A stretch of 64,000 bases of DNA, taken from contig NZ_CP090063.1 in the NCBI RefSeq assembly GCF_021391495.1, forward strand, positions 2,108,001 through 2,172,000. Reading direction: 5' to 3'. The DNA is from Amycolatopsis acidiphila (GTDB lineage Bacteria > Actinomycetota > Actinomycetes > Mycobacteriales > Pseudonocardiaceae). Positions within the stretch are counted from its first letter, which is position 1. Each line of letters begins with the position of its first letter. The notes below the pieces were generated by a model. That model did not search any database. It was not told the origin of the DNA and saw only the letters and a list, made by a program, of their open reading frames with translations. The position numbers and the translations under genes were made by a program. Positions 52,301-60,150 of this stretch are shown piece after piece.

Positions 52301-52823
52301 CACGGTCGCCGAACCCGGCGGTGACGTCGCGGAACTGGGAGTAGTCCACCCCGACCGTGGCCAAGTCGCCCGTGCTGCCCGGGGTGCGCTCCAGCGAGAA
52401 CAGCACCCCGGTCACGCCGGCGTCACGGGCCGCGGTCGGGTCCGCCAGATGCACCTTGAGCGCCGGTGTCGTCCGGCCTGGGGCCGCGGCGGCCACGGTG
52501 ATCGGCGTCGGTCCGACCCGACCAGGTGTCGTGGCCGATCGCGGCGCCACGTCGGCATTCCCCGACGCCGGTAGCACCGCGGCCGGCACGGCGGCAGGCG
52601 GTGCCGCCGCCTGGCCGCGTGCAGGCAGAGGAACATCACGGTGCGGGATCTGCGGGGTCACCGGCACCGGCGGCTTCGCGTTCTCCACCGCGGCGGCGAT
52701 CGCCGGGGCCGTCAGCAGCGAGGTGACCAGCGCGGCGACGATCACAAGTGCCATCGGCAGCCTGGTTCGACGGTGCGTCCATACACCAGACAAACCGGCA
52801 CGCATACGCGATGCAAATCTCAT
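46368..52823 (-). CDS. Secreted RHS-repeat polymorphic toxin with C-terminal YwqJ-like deaminase domain
   Basis: A protein of 2,151 residues. A basic N-terminus and hydrophobic segment (MALVIVAALVTSLLTAPAIAAAV) act as signal sequence. Proline-rich linkers and a large beta-rich part follow. From about residue 900 there are many RHS/YD repeats (YDLLGNKIQATDPGTG, YTYDPIGRATAEYSG). The RHS cage closes at the conserved YGADNPVSTSDPTGL, near residue 1850. The last 300 residues are the variable toxin. It has a helical linker, then GAHSEINAVNQGLFARS (HxE) and EMCPNCAWIL (CxxC), the zinc site of YwqJ-type nucleic-acid/nucleotide deaminases. The ATG at 52823 has AAGAGGGG upstream and was preferred to one at 52883. 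DNA at the toxin end is lower in GC, a sign of tip exchange. Confidence 0.9.
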   Translation of the reverse strand: MRFASRMRAGLSGVWTHRRTRLPMALVIVAALVTSLLTAPAIAAAVENAKPPVPVTPQIPHRDVPLPARGQAAAPPAAVPAAVLPASGNADVAPRSATTPGRVGPTPITVAAAAPGRTTPALKVHLADPTAARDAGVTGVLFSLERTPGSTGDLATVGVDYSQFRDVTAGFGDRAQLVQLPACVLITPAAPQCRIQTPIPSAEANRTTNTITAQVSFGPRSQATAKAARPDSTATPSTTSNVIVLATATSSSGPTGTFTASSLSPSGSWSVTGDSGQFGWSYPIAVPPAASGTVAPKIALSYSSSSVDGRTSSTNNQVSWVGEGWDYTPGYIERTYRQCSDDTTLPAAQQTDDLCWAGQVVTMDLGGTSMHLVRDDATGSWHPVADNGARVELLTGSGNGALNGEYWKITTVDGTQYFFGRNSGPGYTNQGTTNSTWTTPVYGAHPGDPCYNASGFAASSCAQAWRWNLDYVEDTHGNVTTYYYTPETNFYGANNGTTGVAYTRGGYLSRIDYGLRDENGTIYAHPAPDEVQFTVAERCVPTSTFSCDPSLFTAANASKWPDTPQDQQCLAGATCNNHAPTFWTTKRLTNITTQYYNGTGYTKVDAYALAQQFASSGDPALWLNSITRTGFKPDGTSITLPPVSFAGQVMDNRVAGYNNQPPMARWRLTNITAETGQRTLISYSQPECTATNVPADPSQDTKRCFPVYWAFPYQTNPTLDYFHKYVVTSVQVQDPNALSPSQLTSYTYVGAPAWHFDDNEIVKPAHRTYGQFRGYSEVDVTTGDSGNNTNGHADTTTLTKTTYYRGMDGDTLPGGATRTATVPDSLGETVRDSDLYSDNPREVQTFNGPTGPRVSSTITDLSTIATTATRNRTGLPALIAAVLAPTKTRDITDLAVGGTRTATTTNVYDSLGRLTAATSSGDGVPDMCTITSYADNTTSWIRDKAAETITSQQTCPAPGTMPSPILSDVRNFYDGSTSLAAAPSTGDVTRTDTATSNNGGTLTFATTSTATYDSSGRPLVSTDGLNRHTTLAYTPSDGGSLTQTVTTNAANQTTTVNVDAGRGATTSTLDVAGHRTDATYDPLGRLTAVWLPGHSMASNDPASTTYAYQLSATTPPAVTTKTLVHTTTANTYVTSIKIYDALGQLKQTQTDAEGGGRTVSDSFYDSHGWVTSTHDRYYTDGAPSTMISVADSAVDSRTVDTYDGAGRIIDAAAYNGVTFTWDTKTVYGGDRTTTIPPAGGVTTSTLTDTRGHTTETRQFTTAPTINGSVVTGGTYQSTLQAYNPLGQLTKITDASGNVWTSTYDLLGNKIQATDPGTGTTHYTYDLAGQLTSSTDARNQTLAYTYDPIGRATAEYSGSTTGTKLASWVYDTVQKGKLTYSTRYTPQGNYLVGYGGYDGEGNPTSLTIGLPSSETGLSGNHTTQYEWSDPGRLASTLPAPGGGLPGEWVSTLYDSLGNATSSDGYNGYVSSVAYTPYGEPAQVSMGDIGMASWLTYDYDAQTRRLNHVNYSAQTGTPQLDDTTYRYDPVGNPIRTVDVQGVQGGPTETQCYAYDALDRLSQAWTATDSCAASPTTSVIGGTQPYWQSWTFDPTGLRQTQTIHALPGNTGGDTTTNYTYPSAATPQAATLTSTATTGPGGNSSTGYTYDADGNTLTRTVPAGNQTLTWDAENHLASVAAPAGTTSYVYDADGNELVRHDPGSTTLYLPGEELTYNTSTATVTGTRYYQINDQTVALRVGGANPTYVAGDPHGSMQIAYRPDTGAITRRALDPYGNPLGSVTTTTTGTTTSGTWPDAHGFLNKPQDPNTGLTDIGARTYDPTTGRFLSVDPVLNLAQSQGTNGYAYGADNPVSTSDPTGLEPYPSACVGSDMGAQCVDYYYDGPSAIHDPNLDPGAAASCNFQHDCLYNEGTLKGGADKRLNRTKHYPLPHPVLPKPTGSAFDLLAGLISEIADLGALACGPTVLGVLGICQRGDTAVQQTLVAHGADPNSQLFAVGKAATIAATAVASPEAAAADAVAPEAAASAAADPAALQAAVEQRASQVVATQSIRQRGPVLTGAMDTKTGDIFFGQNTGVPDPLHPVLQQRLDEFPGPGAPYKGTPGAHSEINAVNQGLFARSGSQIDDFIFYNVRLRGAAQGEFIEMCPNCAWILGK

Positions 52824-52973
52824 CGGACCCCTCTTTACGCCGAATGGACGCAGGCGGCGGACAATAAAAGACGATCTCGCCAAATCAGCAAATCACCCTC
52901 ACTCAAGAATGTGTTACACGTCGTTATGAATCCGTTGCCAAAAAAGGCGAACACCACACAGAATTTGGACTAA

Positions 52974-53841
52974 GAGCTTGTCTCATTTGGTGAGTTTCTT
53001 GTGGCAGGTGATGGCGGCACCGAGGGTGAGGAAGGCGAGGTAGTGGTTGGGTTTGCGTTCGTATCGGATGGTCAGGCGGCGGTAGCCGGTGAGCCAGGCG
53101 ATGGTTCGTTCGATGACCCAGCGGTACCGGCCGAGTTTCTCGGCGGATTCGATGCCTTTGCGGGCGATGCGCGGGATGATCCGGTGCTGGCGTAGCCAGT
53201 CGCGCAGGGCTGGGATGTCGTAGGCCTTGTCCGCGTGGAGTTTCGCCGGTTTGCGTCGTCGTGGTCCTCGACGGGAGCGGATGGCCGGGAGGGCGTTGAC
53301 CAGAGGCTTGAGCGCGTGGCTGTCGTGGGTGTTGGCCGCGGAGATCCCGACTGTCAAGGGCAGCCCGCTCCGGTCGGAGAGCGCGTGGATCTTCGAGCCG
53401 GGTTTGCCGCGGTCGACCGGGCTGGGACCGGTCAGTCCGCCCCCCTTTTGGCCCTGACGGATGCTCCGTCGAGGACCACGCGCGACCAGTCGATCAGCCC
53501 TCGGCCACCCAGTTCGTCCAGCACCGCTTGGTGCACTTGCCGCCACAGCCCGGCCTCGGTCCACTCGGTGAACCGGCGATGCGCCGTCGGTACGGTGACC
53601 CCAAAACTGGGTGGCAGATGCCGCCACGCGCAACCGCTGGTCAGCACGAACACGATCGCGGTGAACACCGCTCGATCGTCCACCCGCGGCATCCCGCCGC
53701 CCTGCGGACGCGTCTTGCCCGGCGGGATCAGCGGTTCCGCCAGTGCCCACAACTCGTCGGACACCAGCCGCCGCGACAACTCGTCCATCACAGGTCATGA
53801 TCATGCCCGCACCTCAACCAACATCCAAGTGAGACAAGCTC
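52974..53841 (-). mobile_element. IS5-family (IS427-like) insertion sequence
   Basis: An 868-base element with terminal inverted repeats starting GAGCTTGTCTCA at both ends. It is flanked by TAA at 52971-52973 and at 53842-53844, a 3-base duplication typical of this group. It sits between the divergent RHS and SGNH/LamG genes. Before insertion, those start codons would have been only about 300 bases apart. Confidence 0.9.
52983..53791 (-). CDS. IS5-family transposase made by -1 frameshifting
   Basis: Two overlapping frames. OrfA (53791 to 53432) encodes LVSDELWALAEPLIPPG, GCAWRHLPPSFG and RVVLDGASVRAKRGAD. OrfB, in the -1 frame, continues with KGGGLTGPSPVDRGKPGSK and HADKAYDIPALRDWL, and ends YLAFLTLGAAITCHKKL at 52983. 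The switch occurs at a run of four A and six G (53449-53440, minus strand), a classic slip site in this IS group. The fused product of about 269 residues has the DDE layout, so the element may be active. Confidence 0.88.
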
Positions 53842-53996
53842 TAATACGACGAAAGTAGGACGAAGCGACTGATCATGTGAGTAGCTCGCAGGTTGAATGT
53901 GGTTCACTCGTTCGGCCGTAGGAAACGGGGAATCCGGCGGTTAATGTGTCGAGGCCTGCCATTTCTCTGGCATTTTTCGACGGCTGTGGGGATCCC

Positions 53997-56900
53997 ATGA
54001 CTAAGCGTGTTTTGGTGAGCGAGCGCGCGCGAGGAAAGCGGTTCGCGACGAGGGTTCTCACGTGCCTGCTCGGCGCCACGATGCTGCTCGGTGTCGTGAC
54101 GCCGGCGGCCGGGGCCGTCGATACGTTCAACCCGTCGACGCCGCCGCCACCGCCGGCGGTGCCCGATAGTCGCGCACTGCCGACCGATCAGGCACCGGTG
54201 TCGCCGCCGGATGTGGGACAGCCCCCGGTCGATCCGCCGCCACCCGCGCCCGCCCCCATCCCCGCGCCGACGGCGTCGGATATCGCGGTGCAGACCGGGA
54301 AACCGGTGGAAGTGACGGCAGAGACCACGCCGACCCGGCAGGTGATGGCCAACCCGGACGGCACGTTCACCGCGACGTCGAACCGGGTTCCGGTGCGCAC
54401 CCAGAAGAACGGGACGTGGGTGCCGATCGACACCACCTTGCACACCAACGCCGACGGCACCCTGTCCCCAGCCGCGACCACAGAGAACCTCACCCTGTCC
54501 GGTGGCGGGAGCACTCCCCTGATCACCTTGGCGCAAGGAACCGGGTCGATCGCGCTGTCCTGGCCCGCCACCCTGCCGGCACCGCTGGTATCCGGGGCGA
54601 CCGCCACCTATCCGAACGTCTACCCCGGTGTCGATCTGCAGGTGACCGCCGAGGCCGCGTCGTACTCGGAAGTGCTGGTCGTGCACGACGCGACCGCCGC
54701 GGCCAACCCGAACGTCGCCCAGGTGCACCTGACTGCGACCGCAACCAACCTGACCCTATCGACCGACGCCAACGGCGCTCTTGTCGCCACCGATTCGGCC
54801 GGTACGGTCGTTTTCGGGGGCGCGACCCCCTTGATGTGGGACTCGGCCTACGACCCCAAGGCCGGCACCCAGCCCAGCGCCACCGACCCCGGCACCGGGC
54901 ACATCACACCGATCCCGGCGACCCTCACGCCGGTGACGACCAGGAGCACCAAAACCACCTCGACCATCACCACGTCCACTATGGACGTGACGATCACCCC
55001 GCCGTCGAGTGCTCTGTCCGGCTCGGGCGTGACGTATCCGGTCTACATCGACCCGCAGATGACCCGGGGCGAGGAGTTCTGGGTCGAGGTCACCGCCAAC
55101 GGCTGGTCCTACATCAATCAGAACCAGCTCGCGCAGGTGGGTGACTGCGGCACTTGGACGGGCTGCAACGGTCTCACGGTCGCGCGCTCGTACTTCCGTA
55201 TGGGCACCGAGGACGTCTCCGGGCACCCCAACGGCCGCAGTGCCAGGGTGTTCAGCGCGCAGTTCTACGCCAACGAGGTGTGGGCCGCACACAACTGCAT
55301 TGCCGAGCCCGTCGAGGTCCACCTCGCCGGCGTGATCGACAACAACACCCGCTGGGGCGGCCCCGAGGCCGGATGGATCAACACCCAGTCTTCGGCCGCC
55401 GGCACCAACTGCGGCGGACCGAACAACGTCGTATTCGACGTGACCTCCGCTGCCCAGACGGCCGCGGACCAGGGCTGGCCGAATCTGACGCTGGAACTGC
55501 GGGCGCCGGATGAGGGCAACCAGTACCAGTGGAAGCAGTTCGCCGACAACCCCAGCTTGGTGATCAACTACAGCTACCCGCCCAATCCGGCCGCTGGATT
55601 GAGAGTGTCCAACGCGGTCACCTGCACCGGGCACGCCTACACCCCGGACGCGAAGCCGACGTTGTACGCGACGGCAACGGACAACAACAACCCGCCGTTG
55701 AACCCGCAGCTGTGGTTCGATCTGTACAACGGCGCGGGAACCAGCGCGGTCGTCGGAGGCGCGGGCCCGGTGACCATCGCCTCCGGCACCACCGGCGCTT
55801 GGACGGACACCGTGGCGTTGAACAACAATACCGACTACGAGTTCCGCGTCAACGTATCCACCCAACAGGGCACGGGGCAGGAGATGTGGGCGGGAGCGTT
55901 CAGTCCGTGGTACAGCTTCACCCGCCTCGCCGCACCGTCCCAATCCCCATACGTCGACAGCTACGACTACCCCGCCAACTACTGGGGCCAGGCCAGCGAC
56001 AACCCCGGCACGGTATTCATCTCCACCAACGGCGCGGCGAACATCGCCGGCTTCACCTGGACACTAACCGGCGCCGGGACGGAATCCGCGCCCTCGACGA
56101 GCCAGTGCAACTACAACCAAACCTTCGGAACCACCGGTGGCTACATCTCCCCCGACACCAGCGGCTGGGCCAGCCTCCGCCTCCCCACGAACATCAGCCC
56201 TGGTTACCACACGATGTATGTGCGCAGCTTCGACTACGCACACAACCTCTCGCCCGAATCCCAGCCCTACACCTTCTACGTCGCACCCCCGGCCGGCGGT
56301 AGCGGGGGCTGGAGCGAGGCCGAGAACCTGCCCCTGACCCAACCTGCCGGGCAGAACGTCACGGTCACCCACCAGGCCAACTGCTGTGGCGTGACCTGGA
56401 CCGGTGGCCAGCAACTGTTCTTCCAGGGCACCGCCGCCAGACAGTCGTTCAACCTCACTCTCACCGCCCCTGTAGCCGGCAACTACGACCTCGACGCCAA
56501 CCTCACACTCGCCCCCGACTACGGACAACTCGGCTTCACCCTGGACGGGAAATCTCTCGGACTGCCCACCACCACACCCATCGACACCTACAACCCCACC
56601 GTCGCCCTCAAGTACGCGCCCCTCGGTGGTGCCTATCTGACCGCCGGCAGCCACACCCTCACCGTCACGGTCGTCGGCACCAACCCTGCCTCCACCGGAA
56701 ACCGCTACATGGCCGGCATCGACACCGTCTTCGTCCAGCCCACCGACCAGGTCGAAGCCGAATCACCCCAACTGCTCCAAGCGGTCGACACCTCCGGGAA
56801 GAACATCCCCGTCGGCCCGGTCGCGAACAACGGCGGCAACTCCTGGCGCAGCGTCGCACAACTGGAATACGACGCCACCGCCGCCGGCCAAGCCATGAAC

Positions 56901-59735
56901 CTCACCTTCACCGCGCCGAAGGAAGCCGACTACGCCCTCGGTGCCATGCTCACCACCCGCCCCGGCTACGGCCAACTCAAGTTCACTGTGGACAACGCCA
57001 CGGTGCTGGAGAACACCGACACCGCACCCGTCGACACATACACCCCCACCAACACCTGGACCTACCGGCCCTTCGGCAGCCTGCACCTGACTGCCGGCAC
57101 CCATACCCTCACCGTCACAGTCGTCGGGAAGAACCCCGCCTCCAGCGGCTTCGCCGCCGGCATCGACTACTTGACCATCGCCGCGATCAACAACATCACC
57201 GCCGCGAGCTTCGCCGCAGCAATGAACAACCACGGCATCGCCGTCGACGGCCAGCCCGCCAATCTCGACCTCTGGGGTGGCTACAGCTTCTCCGGCTACG
57301 CCATGGCCGACGCCGGATACGCGCCCGGCTCCGCCGTCACCGTCTCGGGCGCGACCTTCACCATGCCCGCCGCCACCAACGCCAACGACAACATCATCGC
57401 CGACGGCCAAACCATCCCGCTACCCGCCGGCCAGCAGGTGAAAGCCAACGCCATCGGGCTGCTCGCCGCCAGTACCTGCGGCCCCAGCCCCGCCGCCGAC
57501 GCACGGATCACCTACACCGACGGCACCAACAGCAAGGCGATCGTCCCGTCCGTGCCCGACTGGGTGTACGGCGACAACACCTCCGCCACAGCGGTACTGT
57601 CCTACATCGACGATTCCACCGCGACCAGGATGCCTGGGCGGGCCGGGAAGTTCTACGCCGTGTTCCTGCCTACGGACCCGACCAAAACCGTGGCCAAGGT
57701 GACCCTGCCCTACACCGGCACCGGTCAGCTGACCAACACCTGCAACACCGGTGCCCCGGTCACCGCCGCCCTGCACGTGCTGGCGATGGCCCCGCGGCCC
57801 GCGAGCAGCGGGCCCCTCCCTGCCGGCGCGGCCGGCTGGCTCGGTTCCTGGGCCGCCCCTGCCGACACTGCCGAAATCCCGCCCGGCGGTGCGGGCTTCG
57901 CCAACCAGACCGTCCGCATGGTCGTGCACCCCACCACCACCGGCGCCTCGATACGAGTCCGGGTCTCCAACACCGGCGCCGGCCTCGCCTCGCCCCCGCA
58001 AACCGTTCCCAGCACCGCCACCATCGACGCCGCCACCGTGGCCGCGCAATCGGGCACCACCGGCACCGGCGCCGCCACCCTCACCACCCCCACCGCGCTC
58101 ACCTTCGGTGGCGCCACCAGTCTCACACTGTCCGCCGGTGGCGAAGCAATCAGCGACCCGATCCCGTTCCCCGCCACCAACGGCGGCAGCGGCAACCTCG
58201 TGGTCAGCATCCACCTGCCCAGCGCCGTCACCCGCGCCCCCGTCCACACCGCACCCGCAACCCCCACCTACCTGGCGACCGGCAACACCACGACCGACGC
58301 CAGCGGAACCCCCTACACCACCACACTGCCCGGGGACTACTACCTCACCGGTGTCGACGTCACCACCACTGACCCATCCGCCGGCACCATCGCCATCCTC
58401 GGCGACCAAACCAGCGCCGCCGGCGCATCCGCGGCCGGGCGCACCGACCAGCAAACCTGGGTCGACCACCTCCCCGACACCCTCGCCGGGGCTTTACCGG
58501 GCAGTGTCGTCAACGTCAGCCGCGCCGGCCAACCAGCCGGCGACTGGTGGAAACTCGCCGACGGCACCGGCACCACCGCCACCGACAGCACCGGACCCCA
58601 CCCCGGCACCCTCTCCGGCGGCGTCACGTGGAACACCGCCTGGGCCGGAGACCTCGCCGGCAGCGCCGTCTTCAACGGCACCGGCGCCATCACGTCGAAC
58701 GGCGCCGCGATCACCACCAACCGCAGCTTCACGATCTCGGCCTGGGTCAACCTCACCAACACCAATGCTGCGCAAACCGTCATCGCACAAGACGGCACGA
58801 ACACCAGCAGCTTCCGCCTCGACTACGACAAAACCGACAACCGCTGGGCCTTCACCCGCGCCAGCGACGACACAGCCAACCCCACTCTCACCCGAGCCCT
58901 GTCCACCGCCGCACCGGCAGTGAACACGTGGACTCTGCTCACCGGCGTCTTCGACGCCAGCAACCAGAACATGACCCTCTACGTCAACGGCCAAGGCCAA
59001 AACACAGTCGCCACCACCACCTCACCCGACATCACCGGCAACCTCACCATCGGGAGCGGCAAGACCAACGGCACCCCCAGCGACTACCTCACCGGCGCGG
59101 TCTCCGACGTCCGCGTCTACCACAACACCCTCAACAACCTCGACGTCACCGCCCTCTACGACAGCACACCACCCCAGCAACCCGGCCCGATGCCCGACGC
59201 CCCCAGCGCACTCAGCCTCGGCAACACCACCGACACCGGCGAACACCTCGTCGCCGCCAGCCCCGACACCACCCTCAACCAAACCCTCCTCGCAGAACCC
59301 AACCTCCGCACCGTCATCGCCACCATCGGCACCAACGACATCCTCGACAACACCCCCCGCTCCACCATCGAAAACAACATCACCAACGCACTGAACGCCT
59401 CCACGCCAGGCGGCTACGCCCTCCACCGAACCCGCCGCCCCGACGGCACACCCCTACACGTCATCCTCACCACCATCCCACCCCTAGGACTGTCCACAAC
59501 AGACCCACGAGAGACCCTACGAATCACGGTCAACAACTACCTACGCGCGAACTACACCCAATACGGCGCCGACGAGATTCTCGACCTCGACGCCGCCGTC
59601 ACCGACCCTGCCAATCCCAACCAGATCAACCCCAGCTACCTCACCAACAACCAGCCCAACAACGCCTACTACCAACAACTCGCCCAAACCCTGGCCGACG
59701 CCGTCAACACTTTCCCGCCCACCGCGTCCCTCTGA
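53997..59735 (+). CDS. Large secreted protein with split, inactive-looking SGNH domain containing a LamG domain
   Basis: A protein of 1,912 residues. The signal peptide is at 1-40 (RVLTCLLGATMLLGVVTPAAGA), followed by a Pro-rich linker. Residues about 90-540 form DNRLRE-like and Ig-like modules. Two related carbohydrate-binding-like repeats follow at about 772-915 and 918-1063. From about 1281 (WLGSWAAPADTAE) an SGNH-hydrolase fold begins. Block I is GDQTSAAG (about 1469) instead of GDSxTxG. A LamG domain is inserted at about 1522-1725. Block III (IGTNDIL, about 1779) is kept, but the block V His is Gln in NNQPNNAYYQQLA (about 1884). The ATG at 53997 follows GTGGGGA; a GTG at 53946 is an alternative. 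It is divergent from the RHS toxin. Enzyme activity is unlikely; a binding or delivery role is more probable. Confidence 0.8.
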   Translation: MTKRVLVSERARGKRFATRVLTCLLGATMLLGVVTPAAGAVDTFNPSTPPPPPAVPDSRALPTDQAPVSPPDVGQPPVDPPPPAPAPIPAPTASDIAVQTGKPVEVTAETTPTRQVMANPDGTFTATSNRVPVRTQKNGTWVPIDTTLHTNADGTLSPAATTENLTLSGGGSTPLITLAQGTGSIALSWPATLPAPLVSGATATYPNVYPGVDLQVTAEAASYSEVLVVHDATAAANPNVAQVHLTATATNLTLSTDANGALVATDSAGTVVFGGATPLMWDSAYDPKAGTQPSATDPGTGHITPIPATLTPVTTRSTKTTSTITTSTMDVTITPPSSALSGSGVTYPVYIDPQMTRGEEFWVEVTANGWSYINQNQLAQVGDCGTWTGCNGLTVARSYFRMGTEDVSGHPNGRSARVFSAQFYANEVWAAHNCIAEPVEVHLAGVIDNNTRWGGPEAGWINTQSSAAGTNCGGPNNVVFDVTSAAQTAADQGWPNLTLELRAPDEGNQYQWKQFADNPSLVINYSYPPNPAAGLRVSNAVTCTGHAYTPDAKPTLYATATDNNNPPLNPQLWFDLYNGAGTSAVVGGAGPVTIASGTTGAWTDTVALNNNTDYEFRVNVSTQQGTGQEMWAGAFSPWYSFTRLAAPSQSPYVDSYDYPANYWGQASDNPGTVFISTNGAANIAGFTWTLTGAGTESAPSTSQCNYNQTFGTTGGYISPDTSGWASLRLPTNISPGYHTMYVRSFDYAHNLSPESQPYTFYVAPPAGGSGGWSEAENLPLTQPAGQNVTVTHQANCCGVTWTGGQQLFFQGTAARQSFNLTLTAPVAGNYDLDANLTLAPDYGQLGFTLDGKSLGLPTTTPIDTYNPTVALKYAPLGGAYLTAGSHTLTVTVVGTNPASTGNRYMAGIDTVFVQPTDQVEAESPQLLQAVDTSGKNIPVGPVANNGGNSWRSVAQLEYDATAAGQAMNLTFTAPKEADYALGAMLTTRPGYGQLKFTVDNATVLENTDTAPVDTYTPTNTWTYRPFGSLHLTAGTHTLTVTVVGKNPASSGFAAGIDYLTIAAINNITAASFAAAMNNHGIAVDGQPANLDLWGGYSFSGYAMADAGYAPGSAVTVSGATFTMPAATNANDNIIADGQTIPLPAGQQVKANAIGLLAASTCGPSPAADARITYTDGTNSKAIVPSVPDWVYGDNTSATAVLSYIDDSTATRMPGRAGKFYAVFLPTDPTKTVAKVTLPYTGTGQLTNTCNTGAPVTAALHVLAMAPRPASSGPLPAGAAGWLGSWAAPADTAEIPPGGAGFANQTVRMVVHPTTTGASIRVRVSNTGAGLASPPQTVPSTATIDAATVAAQSGTTGTGAATLTTPTALTFGGATSLTLSAGGEAISDPIPFPATNGGSGNLVVSIHLPSAVTRAPVHTAPATPTYLATGNTTTDASGTPYTTTLPGDYYLTGVDVTTTDPSAGTIAILGDQTSAAGASAAGRTDQQTWVDHLPDTLAGALPGSVVNVSRAGQPAGDWWKLADGTGTTATDSTGPHPGTLSGGVTWNTAWAGDLAGSAVFNGTGAITSNGAAITTNRSFTISAWVNLTNTNAAQTVIAQDGTNTSSFRLDYDKTDNRWAFTRASDDTANPTLTRALSTAAPAVNTWTLLTGVFDASNQNMTLYVNGQGQNTVATTTSPDITGNLTIGSGKTNGTPSDYLTGAVSDVRVYHNTLNNLDVTALYDSTPPQQPGPMPDAPSALSLGNTTDTGEHLVAASPDTTLNQTLLAEPNLRTVIATIGTNDILDNTPRSTIENNITNALNASTPGGYALHRTRRPDGTPLHVILTTIPPLGLSTTDPRETLRITVNNYLRANYTQYGADEILDLDAAVTDPANPNQINPSYLTNNQPNNAYYQQLAQTLADAVNTFPPTASL

Positions 59736-59859
59736 GTGGCGTGTGTGCGGAATTGGGTCTGTCAAATGAGCGGCTCTGGGCCGGATCCGGTGTGAGCTTG
59801 TCCCCGCAGCTCGGACACCGGCCTTGAGGTGACCTTGGGTCACCAGGAAGGATGTCCCG

Positions 59860-60150
59860 GTGCCTGCACCACACCCGCCTGAGTTTCGTCGTCGTGCCGT
59901 CGAGTTGGCCCGTCAGGGCTCCAAACCGGTCGCTGAGCTGGCCAAAGAGCTGGGGATCAGCGAATCGTGCCTGAGGAATTGGATGGCCCAGGCCGATACT
60001 GATGCGAACGGCTCAGCGAGTCGTTTGACGAGCGCGGAGAAGAAAGAACTGGCCGAGCTGCGGAAGAAAACCCGTCAGCTTGAGATGGAAAATGAGATCC
60101 TCAAGCGCGCGGCCGCCTATTTCTCGCGGGAGAACGTTCTCCCAAAGTAA
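59860..60150 (+). CDS. IS3-family OrfA
   Basis: A 96-residue OrfA. The helix-turn-helix is at residues 8-45 (FRRRAVELARQGSKPVAELA, then GISESCLRNWMAQ). A leucine-zipper-like helix follows (ELAELRKKTRQLEMENEILK). The stop TAA at 60148 directly follows the slippery heptamer CCCAAAG (60141-60147), which allows -1 frameshifting into OrfB. Confidence 0.92.
   Translation: MPAPHPPEFRRRAVELARQGSKPVAELAKELGISESCLRNWMAQADTDANGSASRLTSAEKKELAELRKKTRQLEMENEILKRAAAYFSRENVLPK

Noticed and set aside
52983-53791. Calling the IS5 transposase a pseudogene because it is in two frames
   Set aside because: The frame change falls at an A4G6 slip run typical of programmed frameshifting in this IS group, and both frames are intact.
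58547-59827. A 426-codon open frame rich in His, Arg and Gln inside the SGNH/LamG gene
   Set aside because: It is a +1 shadow of ACC/CAC/AAC-rich coding sequence with no domain; the main frame has LamG and SGNH motifs.
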